DNA from: Nocardia carnea
GTDB lineage: Bacteria; Actinomycetota; Actinomycetes; Mycobacteriales; Mycobacteriaceae
NCBI RefSeq assembly: GCF_029868325.1
Contig: NZ_JARWNW010000263.1
Span: forward strand, 19,991 to 83,990
Direction of reading: 5' to 3'
Length of the DNA: 64,000 bases
Position numbers and translations under genes: made by a program. The notes under the pieces are model-generated. The model did not search any database. It saw only the letters and a program-made list of their open reading frames with translations, and was not told the origin of the DNA. Of this stretch, positions 26,960-34,600 are shown one piece after another. Each line of letters starts with the position of its first letter. Position 1 is the stretch's first letter.

Positions 26960-27715
26960 GTGTCCGCCCTCACAGAAGTCAAGAAGGACGAGATGAACCA
27001 CAGCACGGCGCCGGCCGGCGAGCGCACGCCCGCCGTCGAGCTCGACTCCGGAATGTCGAAAACGCTGCACCACGGACTGGCAATCCTCGAGGTGCTCTCC
27101 CGCCATCCGCACGGGCTGTCGACCAGCGATCTCGCCGACGCGGTCGGCGTGCACCGGACGGTCGCGCACCGGCTGGTCCGCACCCTCGAGGCCCATCGCC
27201 TGTGCCGCCGGGACGACACCAAACGGGTCACGCTCGGCACGGGCCTGGTCACGCTGGCCGAGCCGGTGGAACAGGATCTGCGGACCGTGGCCCGGCCGGT
27301 GATGGAAGACCTCGCCGAACGAACCCGCGCCACCGTCCACCTGGTTCTCCGCGAGAGTGCGTCCGAGGTGCGCGCGCTGGTGGTCGTGGAACCGCGCAAC
27401 GCCGAGGTCCATGTGGCGTTCCGGCCGGGTCAGGTACACGCCATCGACCGAGGGTCGGCCGGGTTGGCCATGCTGGCCGCCCTGCCACCGTCCCCCGGCG
27501 AACGCCCGGAGGTGGAGGCGGCCCGCAACCGGGGATACGCCGTCACCCGTGGCGAGGTCGTCTCCACGGTGTACGGCATCTCGGCCCTGATCCCCCGCCG
27601 CCGCGGCGCGCCGCTGTCCTCGATCGGCATCTCGGTATTCGAAATCGACGACGAGCGCGCGCTCGCCACCGCCGTCGCCGAAGCCGCCCGGCAGCTGGGC
27701 ACACTCCTGCACTGA
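26960..27715 (+). CDS. IclR-family transcriptional regulator
   Basis: A 251-residue IclR-type regulator. A winged helix-turn-helix (about 35-95: LAILEVLSRHPHGLSTSDLADAVG then HRTVAHRLVRTL) is followed by an effector-binding GAF-like domain. It is divergent from the SnoaL-SDR-flavoprotein-transporter-hmgA operon and is the obvious candidate to sense the pathway substrate. GTG 26960 gives the longest form; ATG 26993, with AAGGA four nt upstream, is equally plausible and would remove 11 residues. IclR proteins can activate or repress; the position of its operator-like sites next to the promoter does not settle which. Confidence 0.85.
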   Translation: MSALTEVKKDEMNHSTAPAGERTPAVELDSGMSKTLHHGLAILEVLSRHPHGLSTSDLADAVGVHRTVAHRLVRTLEAHRLCRRDDTKRVTLGTGLVTLAEPVEQDLRTVARPVMEDLAERTRATVHLVLRESASEVRALVVVEPRNAEVHVAFRPGQVHAIDRGSAGLAMLAALPPSPGERPEVEAARNRGYAVTRGEVVSTVYGISALIPRRRGAPLSSIGISVFEIDDERALATAVAEAARQLGTLLH

Positions 27716-27962
27716 CGCAGCCGAGGCCAGCGGATTTCGCGTTGCGTGCCGACGGCAGCCGACGCCTGATCGAACTCGGCGACGGTCAAGTCAGCGATCG
27801 GCCGCGCACGATGGCGCCGGAACGCTCGCCGCCCTGCACGGCAAGTCGCCCCGGCAGCGCCCGGAGGCACTGCGTCAGGCAACCAGTGACCGGACATGGC
27901 CCAGACCTGCGGGCCGCAGAGGTGGCTGGACTCGGTCTGCGGGCATGGTCGACGATGTAGTG

Positions 27963-28907
27963 ATGTCACTCAGTTCGCATGAGGCCGATCTCTTCGAGGG
28001 ATTGCGGGGACGGTTCGAGGCGATCGCCTACCGGCTGCTGGGGTCGGCCGGGGATGCCGAGGATGCGGTGCAGGAGACGTTCCTGCGCTGGCATGCGGCG
28101 GACCGGGAGTTGATCGAAACACCCGAGGCGTGGCTGACGAAGGTCCTGACCAACCTCTGCCTCAACCAGCTGACCTCGGCGCGGGCCAGGCGGGAAACCT
28201 ATGTGGGCCAGTGGCTTCCGGAACCGGTTCTGGCCGGTGACCCGATGCTGGGTCCCGCCGAGACCGTCGAGCAACGCGAATCGGTTTCCTTGGCGATGCT
28301 CACGCTGCTGGAACGGCTGTCACCGAAGGAGCGCGCGGTGTATGTGCTGCGTGAGGCGTTCGGCTATCGACATGGGGAGATCGCGGAAATTCTCGATATC
28401 GGCGAGGCGAACTGCCAGCAGATCTACCGGCGCGCAAAACAGCATGTGACCACCGAGCGGCCCCGTACTCCGGTGGACGAGGCGACCGCGCAGAAAATCG
28501 TCGAGGAATTCCTGACCGCCGCTCTCAGTGGCGATACCGAACCCCTGATCCGGTTACTCACCGGCGATGCGGTCAGCATCGCCGACGGCGGCGGCCGGGT
28601 GCCTGCACGCCGGGGCCCGGTGCTCGGCGGCTTCGCCATCGCCCGCTACCTGAGTGGCCTGTTCCGGCCGACCGATGCCAGACGGGCATACCTCGGCGGC
28701 GGATTGTCCTTCTACGGCGTCACCGTCAATGGCGGCCCGGCCCTGCTGGCCGAGGTCGGCGGACAGGTTCTGGGCATCTTCTCCCTCGACCCGGTGCCCG
28801 GCGGCATCGAGGCGGTCCGCATCCAGGTCAACCCGGACAAACTGGTTCGGCTCCAGCGGCGATGGGCTACCACGGCCCCTCATCGCCCGTTCCCCGTGGA
28901 GTGGTGA
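27963..28907 (+). CDS. sigJ: ECF41 sigma factor (SigJ-like) with C-terminal SnoaL-like domain
   Basis: A 314-residue extracytoplasmic-function sigma factor of group ECF41. The sigma-2 (RFEAIAYRLLGSAGDAEDAVQE) and sigma-4 regions (LSPKERAVYVLREAFGY) are followed by an NTF2-like C-terminal domain. All three ECF41 hallmarks are present: WLPEP in the linker, DGGGR in the extension and NPDKL near the end. In this group the extension controls activity in place of an anti-sigma factor. ATG 27963 is preferred; an in-frame ATG at 27945 would add six residues. The 247-bp gap before it has no gene. The usual ECF41 partner is not immediately downstream; only a DUF305 remnant is. Confidence 0.88.
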   Translation: MSLSSHEADLFEGLRGRFEAIAYRLLGSAGDAEDAVQETFLRWHAADRELIETPEAWLTKVLTNLCLNQLTSARARRETYVGQWLPEPVLAGDPMLGPAETVEQRESVSLAMLTLLERLSPKERAVYVLREAFGYRHGEIAEILDIGEANCQQIYRRAKQHVTTERPRTPVDEATAQKIVEEFLTAALSGDTEPLIRLLTGDAVSIADGGGRVPARRGPVLGGFAIARYLSGLFRPTDARRAYLGGGLSFYGVTVNGGPALLAEVGGQVLGIFSLDPVPGGIEAVRIQVNPDKLVRLQRRWATTAPHRPFPVEW

Positions 28908-28921
28908 TCCGGCGATCGGGT

Positions 28922-29160
28922 TCACGGATACGGAAGGACCTGCCCGCCTTGCTGGTGCAGTAGTACCGACATCGACGCGATCTCCTGCTGCTGCCCGTTG
29001 ACCATCGAGAGTGAACGAGTCCGGACGGCGGGCACGGCGCTGCGCTCCGCGGCTGCCGCCATTTCGATACCGCCCTGATGGTGACGATCATGAAGTGCAA
29101 GAGCAGGATTTCGCGGACACGACCCGACGACAGCGCCCCGAGGGCCGACCGGCTCGAGGG
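28922..29160 (-). pseudogene. DUF305 remnant, truncated and frameshifted
   Basis: Minus-strand codons from about 29160 read ALGALSSGRVREILLLHFMI in one frame, then the text continues one frame over as RHHQGGIEMA... and MVNGQQQEIASMSVLL, ending GGQVLPYP and TGA at 28922. Joined, these give the C-terminal half of a DUF305 protein, including the metal-binding HHxGGIEMA motif. The break, near 29089, is explained by loss of a single C in ATGATC(C)GTCACC. The N-terminal half and signal sequence are absent because the sigJ-like gene ends at 29173. DUF305 proteins are small secreted proteins often linked to copper or stress; this copy should be inactive. Confidence 0.7.
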
Positions 29161-29172
29161 AAGCGTTTCTGT

Positions 29173-30120
29173 TCACCAGTTTTCGAGGACAGGGTCGGGA
29201 TGCTCCGTGCGTTGCCACTGCGCGGTGAGGCGACCCAACCGGTGCGCGGCAGCCATTCCGCAGACGGCCGCGACCTTGTCGTCGTCGCGGACCTCCAGCA
29301 CCACCACGCCCACCACCCGGTCCTCACTGACCGCGACAATGGCCGGGTCACCGTTCACGAGACCCGCGTGGATGGACAGCGGTGCACCGACAAGCCGGCG
29401 CTTGGCCGCTGTCGGTTTGAAGCCCGCACGCAGGGTGGTCGCGATCCGGCGGGGTGTCGTCAAGAGCTGGAGCTTCGCGGCGAGCCCCGCGCCGTCGGAG
29501 ATCGCTGTCGCGTCATCGGTCAGCAGGGCGACCAGATGCTCGGTGCGCCCGGAGGAGGCGGCGGCGACGAAGGCCTCCACGATCCGGCGGGCGGACGCAC
29601 GGTCGGCGGCGCCGGCGTGGCGCCCGGCGGCGATCCGCTGCCGCGCCCGGTGCGTATGCTGCTGGCTCGCCGATTCGGAGATGTCGAGGATCTCGCCGAT
29701 CTCGGTGTGACTGTAGGAAAACGCTTCGCGCAGAACGTAAACGGCGCGTTCGACCGGGGACAGCTGCTCCATCAGCCGCAGCACCGCCAGGGTTACCGAT
29801 TCGCGCTGTTCGACGGTATCGGCCGGCCCCAGCATGGGGTCGCCGTCCAGCAGCGGTTCGGGGAGCCAGGTGCCGGCCGCGCGTTCGTGCCGGGCGCGCG
29901 CCGAGCGCAGCCGGTCCAGCGACAGGTTGGTCACCACCTTGGTGAGCCAGGCCTCTGGGATTTCGATGCGGTCGCGGTCGGCGGCCTGCCAGCGCAGGAA
30001 CGCATCCTGCACGACATCCTCGGCGTCGGCGGCCGACCCGAGCAGCCGGTACGCCAGCGAGGCCAGCCGGGATCGGCCGGCCTCGAAGCGTTCCACGGTG
30101 GCAGTGTCCACGATCGCCAC
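29173..30120 (-). CDS. sigJ: ECF41-type sigma factor with degenerate C-terminal motifs
   Basis: A 315-residue paralogue of the neighbouring ECF41 factor. Sigma-2 (SLAYRLLGSAADAEDVVQDAF) and sigma-4 (LSPVERAVYVLREAFSY) regions and the linker WLPEP are conserved, but DGGGR is DGAGL and the NPDKL end is replaced by AAAHRLGRL. The C-terminal NTF2-like domain may therefore regulate differently. The GTG start at 30120 is 1 bp after the stop of the NDH-2-like gene, so the two form an operon of the standard ECF41 type (sigma plus oxidoreductase). Autoregulation through the promoter upstream of the oxidoreductase gene is likely. Confidence 0.87.
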   Translation of the reverse strand: MAIVDTATVERFEAGRSRLASLAYRLLGSAADAEDVVQDAFLRWQAADRDRIEIPEAWLTKVVTNLSLDRLRSARARHERAAGTWLPEPLLDGDPMLGPADTVEQRESVTLAVLRLMEQLSPVERAVYVLREAFSYSHTEIGEILDISESASQQHTHRARQRIAAGRHAGAADRASARRIVEAFVAAASSGRTEHLVALLTDDATAISDGAGLAAKLQLLTTPRRIATTLRAGFKPTAAKRRLVGAPLSIHAGLVNGDPAIVAVSEDRVVGVVVLEVRDDDKVAAVCGMAAAHRLGRLTAQWQRTEHPDPVLENW

Positions 30121-30121
30121 T

Positions 30122-31312
30122 TTAGGCCGCGACCTCCTCGTTGCGCCGCTGCGGCACGTCCGCGAGATGATGCCTGCGGGTGGGCCGGCCGTAGGTCGGG
30201 TGGCGCAGGCTCCACGGCCCCCCGGTCAGAATGGCGGCCTTGACCCGCGCGGCGGGGCGGCCCCGCAGCGCCCAGGACTTCGACCGCTCGGCAGCGTCGA
30301 CGAGCTGGAAGATCCCGTCTTTGCGGCCGAGGCTGATGTGGTTGCCCACGTACGACAGCGAGGTCTCGGGTGCCTTGCGGCCGGTGAGGTCGCCGATGAT
30401 CGCGGCCACGGCCTGCATGGCGGTGAAGCCCGCCGACGCGCAGGACATCGGCAGTGGCCGGCCGTTGTCGCGGATGGCGAAAGCGCTGTCGCCGGCGGCA
30501 TAGACGCCCGGATGCGATACCGAGCGCATCATGCGGTCCACCCGGATCCGCCCGTTCTCCTCGACCGCGAGCCCGCTGGCGGCGGCCACCGGATGCACGG
30601 CGAATCCGGCCGCCCAGACGGTGGCATCTGCGGGCAGAACAGTGCCGTCGGCGGCGACAGCGTACGACTCCCCGACCCGCTCGATAGTGGTGTGCTCATG
30701 CACGGTGATCCCGAACCGGTCGAAGGCCCGCAGCAGGTGCCGCCGGGCCGAGGGCCCGAGCCAGCCGCCCAGCTCACCGCTGGTCGCGAGGGTGACCTGC
30801 AGGCCGGGCCGGGATTCGGCGAGTTCGGGGGCGGCCTCGATCGCGGTGAGATTGCCGCCGACGACGAGCACCGTCCCGTTACCACCGAGATCGTCCAGAC
30901 GCTGCCGCAGTCGCAGCGCCGACGGCCGCCCGGCCACATGGAAGGCGTGCTCGTCGGCACCCGGCACACCGTGGTGGGCGGCGGTGCTGCCGAGCGTGTA
31001 GAGAAGGGTGTCGTATTCGAGCCGGTCTGTTCCGTCTGCGCCGGTCACAGTGACGGTCCGCCGTTCGGCATCGACCGCGTCGACCCGCGCCACCAGCAGC
31101 CGGATGCCGGTACCCGCGAACATTTCCGACAGATCGTGCCGGCGCAGTTGCTGGCCCGCAGCGAGCTGATGCAGGCGCATCCGTTCGACGAAATCCGGTT
31201 CGGCATTGACGACGGTGATCTCGACCTCGTCGCGATGCAGCCGCCGCGCGAGCAGTCCGGCGGCGTAGGCGCCGGCGTATCCGGCCCCCAGGACCATGAT
31301 GCGGTGCTTCAT
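30122..31312 (-). CDS. NDH-2-like FAD-dependent pyridine nucleotide oxidoreductase
   Basis: A 396-residue two-dinucleotide-binding flavoprotein resembling type II NADH dehydrogenases. GAGYAGAYAAG at about 9-19 binds FAD, VLVVGGNLTAIEAA near 148 binds NAD(P)H, and VYAAGDSA near 284 is the second FAD contact. The C-terminal membrane-anchoring amphipathic region typical of Ndh is short, so it may be soluble. It precedes an ECF41 sigma gene by 1 bp; such oxidoreductases are the usual ECF41 partners and presumed targets. The start ATG 31312 has AGGAG seven nt upstream. Confidence 0.83.
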   Translation of the reverse strand: MKHRIMVLGAGYAGAYAAGLLARRLHRDEVEITVVNAEPDFVERMRLHQLAAGQQLRRHDLSEMFAGTGIRLLVARVDAVDAERRTVTVTGADGTDRLEYDTLLYTLGSTAAHHGVPGADEHAFHVAGRPSALRLRQRLDDLGGNGTVLVVGGNLTAIEAAPELAESRPGLQVTLATSGELGGWLGPSARRHLLRAFDRFGITVHEHTTIERVGESYAVAADGTVLPADATVWAAGFAVHPVAAASGLAVEENGRIRVDRMMRSVSHPGVYAAGDSAFAIRDNGRPLPMSCASAGFTAMQAVAAIIGDLTGRKAPETSLSYVGNHISLGRKDGIFQLVDAAERSKSWALRGRPAARVKAAILTGGPWSLRHPTYGRPTRRHHLADVPQRRNEEVAA

Positions 31313-31366
31313 TACGGTGCTCCTGTCCGGTTCGCGTGAACCTCTCGTTCGTTCGCGTGCCCTCTG

Positions 31367-31393
31367 AACGGGGCAGCGACCGGATTCCTGACA
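31367..31393 (-). promoter_or_regulatory. ECF41-like promoter of the oxidoreductase-sigma operon
   Basis: On the minus strand TGTCAGG is followed by 16 nt and CGTT, 55 bp before the start codon. Published ECF41 targets have TGTCACA, about 16 nt, then CGTC; this copy matches 5 of 7 and 3 of 4 bases. It would make the operon a target of one of the two ECF41 factors here. Confidence 0.4.
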
Positions 31394-31495
31394 GGATCAG
31401 ACGGTGATGTGGATCACTATTTTCGCGTGCCGCCGCGGAGCCGGCCGCGCGTGCCCCGCAGCCGAGGCATATCGCCCGTCACCACGGCCGTATCG

Positions 31496-31729
31496 TCACC
31501 GCCGGAAGACCCGCCGCGCCCACGCGCGCAACCGCACACCGCGCGATTCCGGTTCGGGTGTCTCGGCGGTCTCCGCAGCCGCCACCGCCTGGGCGAACCG
31601 GACATGTAACTGCTCGCGGACCTGATCCGGTGTGTAGGCCCGGCGGCGCCGCTCGGCGCGCACCACCACCACACCGGTGGCCACCACACCGGCCGCTCCC
31701 GCCAAACCCAGCACCTTCCACCACCTCAT
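31496..31729 (-). CDS. Small single-pass membrane protein of unknown function
   Basis: A 77-residue protein starting MRWWK, with one membrane segment at about residues 6-24 (VLGLAGAAGVVATGVVVV), then a strongly basic RAERRRR and a soluble tail containing YTPDQVREQLHVRFAQAV. Positive-inside rules put the C-terminal tail in the cytoplasm. I do not recognise the family by name, though such short proteins are common in mycolate actinobacteria. It is divergent from the papain-like gene, with starts 18 bp apart. Confidence 0.65.
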   Translation of the reverse strand: MRWWKVLGLAGAAGVVATGVVVVRAERRRRAYTPDQVREQLHVRFAQAVAAAETAETPEPESRGVRLRAWARRVFRR

Positions 31730-31735
31730 ACCGCT

Positions 31736-31741
31736 TAGGCT
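31736..31741 (+). promoter_or_regulatory. Candidate -10 box of the papain-like gene
   Basis: TAGGCT is followed by 6 nt and ATG 31748, with no Shine-Dalgarno: another leaderless arrangement. Confidence 0.35.
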
Positions 31742-31747
31742 ACTTGT

Positions 31748-32404
31748 ATGGCGGGTACGGGCATCGATCTCGAGCGGGCTGTCGAGATCACCAGAACGGG
31801 CGATATCTGGCTGTTCCGTGGACATTCCACGGCCGACCGGATGATCAGGATGACCACCAACAGCCCGGTCAACCATGTCGGGATGGCCGTGGTGATCGAC
31901 GATCTTCCGGCCCTGATCTGGCATGCCGAACTCGGCCGGTCACTCACCGATATGTGGTCGGGCACCACCCATCGCGGCGCCCAATTGCACAACCTGCGCG
32001 ACGCAGTGATGGTGTGGGCCAACAAGTACGGGCAGCAGGCCTGGCTGCGCCAGCTCGATCCCCCGGCCACTCGCAAGATGGAGGACGGTGTGCTGCGCAC
32101 CGTCGCCCGGCTCGACGGCACCCCCTTCCCCTCGACCGCCGCCCTCGCCGGCCGCTGGTTCCGGGGCCGGATCCAATTGCCGCGCCGCCGGCCCCGCAAA
32201 CCCGATGCGCGCCAAGTCGAAAACGCCTACTGCGCAGAGATCGTGGCCGCCACCTACCAGGCAATGGGCCTGCTACCGGAGGATCGCAGCCCCGACTGGT
32301 ACGACCCGGGCCGATTCTGGAGCGGCGACCACCTGCGCCTCACCGATGGTCATACGCTCGGCGGCGAGGTCGCGGTCGACGTACCGGCCGAAACCACGAG
32401 CTGA
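31748..32404 (+). CDS. Permuted papain-like (YiiX/NlpC-P60 superfamily) protein
   Basis: A 218-residue soluble protein. Its order of motifs, histidine first (VNHVGMAVV, about residue 33) and cysteine later (NAYCAEIVAATYQAMGLL, about 159-176), is that of circularly permuted papain-like enzymes of the YaeF/YiiX group. The opening GDIWLFRGHS also fits these (GDILLF motif). Members are hydrolases or transacylases acting on amide or ester bonds, some on lipids. There is no signal peptide, so it is probably cytoplasmic. Family placement is by motif order only; substrate unknown. Confidence 0.65.
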   Translation: MAGTGIDLERAVEITRTGDIWLFRGHSTADRMIRMTTNSPVNHVGMAVVIDDLPALIWHAELGRSLTDMWSGTTHRGAQLHNLRDAVMVWANKYGQQAWLRQLDPPATRKMEDGVLRTVARLDGTPFPSTAALAGRWFRGRIQLPRRRPRKPDARQVENAYCAEIVAATYQAMGLLPEDRSPDWYDPGRFWSGDHLRLTDGHTLGGEVAVDVPAETTS

Positions 32405-32498
32405 CCGACCCGGCCCGGTAACGCTGCGGCCAGAACACAGCCCACAGCAGCACTCCCAGCGGCAACCCGATGGCCACCACCAGACCGAACTCCCTCAC
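32340..32498 (-). CDS. Tiny membrane protein coupled to the upstream ORF
   Basis: A 52-residue ORF starting at a GTG that overlaps the stop of the 104-codon minus-strand gene before it (GTGA overlap). Residues about 4-22 are hydrophobic (GLVVAIGLPLGVLLWAVFW) followed by a PQRYR motif and a basic tail rich in Arg and Pro. The 3' end overlaps the papain-like gene antisense by 65 bp. Similar short proteins accompany Rec-like ORFs in actinobacteria as far as I recall, but no function is known. Confidence 0.5.
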   Translation of the reverse strand: MREFGLVVAIGLPLGVLLWAVFWPQRYRAGSVSSWFRPVRRPRPRRRAYDHR

Positions 32499-32812
32499 CG
32501 CCGATCCAGATCGACCACAGGCCAGCGATACCCGAGCGGATAGACCCGCATAGGCGTGACGAGAGCAGCGATATCGGTTATCGCATGGCGCACCGCATCG
32601 GCATGCGCGAACGAGGGAACCACGACCGCCACTGCGTCGTGTTCCATTACGGCCCCACACAGAATGAGCGCGGTGGCCAGCGGGCCGGTGTCGAGCCGGA
32701 CCGTCCACACGATCCGGTACCCGTGCCGCTCGGCAACCCGATGGATATCCGCACCGTCGCCGTACACATCGCGCCGCTCCAGCCCGATCGCCTTCGGCAC
32801 CTCGCCGTCCAT
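32495..32812 (-). CDS. Hypothetical protein, possible resolvase-N-like fold
   Basis: A 105-residue protein from ATG 32812. The pattern ADIHRVAERHGYRIVWTV followed by AVVVPSFAHADAV recalls the small resolvase-N-like proteins encoded by many Nocardia and Streptomyces genomes near XRE/DUF397 genes. It lacks an obvious catalytic serine or DNA-binding domain, so it is not a working recombinase. It overlaps the next tiny membrane-protein ORF by 4 bp and is divergent from the XRE regulator (316-bp gap, 32813-33127, with no other gene seen). Confidence 0.5.
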   Translation of the reverse strand: MDGEVPKAIGLERRDVYGDGADIHRVAERHGYRIVWTVRLDTGPLATALILCGAVMEHDAVAVVVPSFAHADAVRHAITDIAALVTPMRVYPLGYRWPVVDLDRR

Positions 32813-33127
32813 CTATCCCCTTCCGGATCCAACCGCTGGAAGCACCCGGAACCGGGGCCGGGACCGCACCACCCAGCAACGATGCTCCTCGACCGTGCCG
32901 GATGTCCCATCGGCGAAGTCAGCTGCCGCGGGCTTTCCCGGTTCCGGGTGCGGCATGAGTACACACGCGGAACCCCCTTCTGGACAGCCCATTTGGGCGA
33001 TCCCGACAGGTTCGCCCAATTGCACAGCAAACCGTCCGCAGCGCGGGCACAATGCAATCCAGCACGACCCGCCAGGCCATCCACGGAACCGACCGTGCGC
33101 CACCCAAAATCAGGGGGACGAAGCCAT

Positions 33128-34021
33128 ATGGATAAGATCCCGACCACCATTCCGCGCCGCCAGCTCGGGCGGCGTCTCCGCAATATGCGACAAGAAGCGG
33201 GGATGTCGATCCAGGACGCCGCCCGGCTGATCGAACGAGGCGCGGGCACCGTGCAACGCCTCGAAAAAGGTGAGGCCAACCGTATCCGAATGCTCGATAT
33301 CCAGGCGCTCTGCCAGATCTACGACGGCATGGACCAAGTGGACGAGCTGGTCGAACTCGCGAAGGTCGCCGCGAGCGGAGACGGCGCGGGTGGGCTGTGG
33401 CTTGGTGCGGACGGACTCTGGCAAAACGAGCACCGCCCGGCCATCCGCGCCGACTTTGGGCTGTACGTGAGCTTGGAAGTGGCGGCAGCGAAGCTGACGG
33501 TGTACCGGCCCGACATTATCGACGGGCTGTTCCAAACACCTGCCTACGCACGAGCACTGGATGCACTCTACTTCCCGGACGCCGAGTCGGAAGAACTCGA
33601 CCAACGCACGAATATACGACTGAACAGGCAGCGCATCATCACCCGGCGGCGCAACCCGGTCGAAGTCGACCTACTGCTCGACGAGAACGTTCTGCGCCGA
33701 GTCGTCGGCCACGCGGAAGTCATGCGCAGGGCGCTGCGCCACCTCGCAGACCTTCCCGCGAACGTCGCCGTCAGAATTCTGCCATTCTCCAGTGGATATC
33801 CGGGTGGCATCGCGCCGGGCCCGTTCACCTTGTTGGACTTCGACCGAGCGACCGGTGAACCAGCCACCGTGTTCGTCGAGAATTTCGCCGGAAACATATA
33901 CTACGACCGGCCGGAGACCGTCGCCCGCTATCGAGACGCACACGAGGCACGCAAGCGAGTAGCGTTGTCCCAGGCCGACAGTAAACAAGCGCTTCGGCGG
34001 ATAGCCAGGGAGTACGAGTAG
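33128..34021 (+). CDS. XRE-family regulator with DUF5753 domain
   Basis: A 297-residue protein with an N-terminal helix-turn-helix (about 10-65: LGRRLRNMRQEAGMSIQDAARL, IERGAGTVQRLEKG) and a DUF5753 domain from about 95 to the end (ADFGLYVSLEVAAAKLTVYRPDIIDGLFQT, VRILPFSSGYP). This is the commonest actinobacterial XRE type and is typically paired with a DUF397 gene. Some pairs control development or antibiotic production and behave as toxin-antitoxin-like units. ATG 33128 is preceded by GGGGGA. The coding region looks slightly less GC-rich than its neighbours. Confidence 0.88.
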   Translation: MDKIPTTIPRRQLGRRLRNMRQEAGMSIQDAARLIERGAGTVQRLEKGEANRIRMLDIQALCQIYDGMDQVDELVELAKVAASGDGAGGLWLGADGLWQNEHRPAIRADFGLYVSLEVAAAKLTVYRPDIIDGLFQTPAYARALDALYFPDAESEELDQRTNIRLNRQRIITRRRNPVEVDLLLDENVLRRVVGHAEVMRRALRHLADLPANVAVRILPFSSGYPGGIAPGPFTLLDFDRATGEPATVFVENFAGNIYYDRPETVARYRDAHEARKRVALSQADSKQALRRIAREYE

Positions 34022-34227
34022 TGAAGATCGACCTGTCCGGAGCCCGGTGGTTCAAGAGCGGTCACAGCAGCGGGGACAACGCGTGCGTAGAGGTCGCGCA
34101 CCTCGACAGCGGCATGGTCGGTGTCCGCGACTCCAAGAACCCGACCGGGCCGGCATTGGTCTTCACCCCTGGCCAGTGGGACGCATTCCTGACCAGCGCC
34201 ACCAACACCGAGTTCGATCGACCGTAG
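34021..34227 (+). CDS. DUF397-domain protein
   Basis: A 68-residue DUF397 protein: WFKSGHSSGDNACVEVAHL, then VGVRDSKNPTGPALVFTPGQWDAFL, the full family core. The GTG start overlaps the TAG stop of the XRE gene by one base, so the two are translationally coupled. DUF397 proteins are thought to oppose or bind their XRE partner. After it, 34228-34505 holds no gene. Confidence 0.88.
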   Translation: MKIDLSGARWFKSGHSSGDNACVEVAHLDSGMVGVRDSKNPTGPALVFTPGQWDAFLTSATNTEFDRP

Positions 34228-34505
34228 GACCGCACCGCCGGTTTTGTAGAGTTTCAGAACTTGTAGCGGACCTCAAAATGTTTTCCGGTGCCGCGGCGGT
34301 TGCGACCCAGGTTTGAGATTCGACACCCTCTGCGTGGTTTCCGATGGCAACTGACGTCGGTAACCGCAGCGCCGGTACGCGTCGAATCTCTAGTGGGACT
34401 ACCGGCCGCTCATTCTCGGCCGCGAATCCCCAGCAGATTGCAGGCGTACTCGATCGCTACCAGGTCACCTCGTGTTCGGGGATCGCTGCCGGTTAAGCTG
34501 TCAGC

Positions 34506-34593
34506 GGCGATGGATCTCCGCCGAGACGCCCCTGAGGTGTCTGAACCGCCTCATGTTCCGGGGCTGATGGTTCCTTCCCTCTATGGAAGGAGT
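34506..34593 (+). ncRNA. Fluoride (crcB) riboswitch
   Basis: The RNA matches the fluoride aptamer. GGCGATG and CGCC (34506-34522) form the first helix. GCCCC (34528-34532) pairs with GGGGC (34560-34564) around an extended loop, and TGATGG-TTCC (34565-34574) is the conserved 3' strand that makes the pseudoknot. Beyond it CCTTCC (34573-34578) can pair with GGAAGG (34585-34590), which holds the Shine-Dalgarno of the first crcB. The aptamer strand and the occluding hairpin share 34573-34574, so fluoride binding should free the ribosome site: a translational ON switch. Confidence 0.87.
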
Positions 34594-34600
34594 CTGTCTT

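Noticed and set aside
34228..34500. Possible attachment site or small RNA between DUF397 and the riboswitch
   Set aside because: A short CTCAAA...TTTGAG pairing is visible, but there is no integrase, no tRNA and no repeat at another location in the window.
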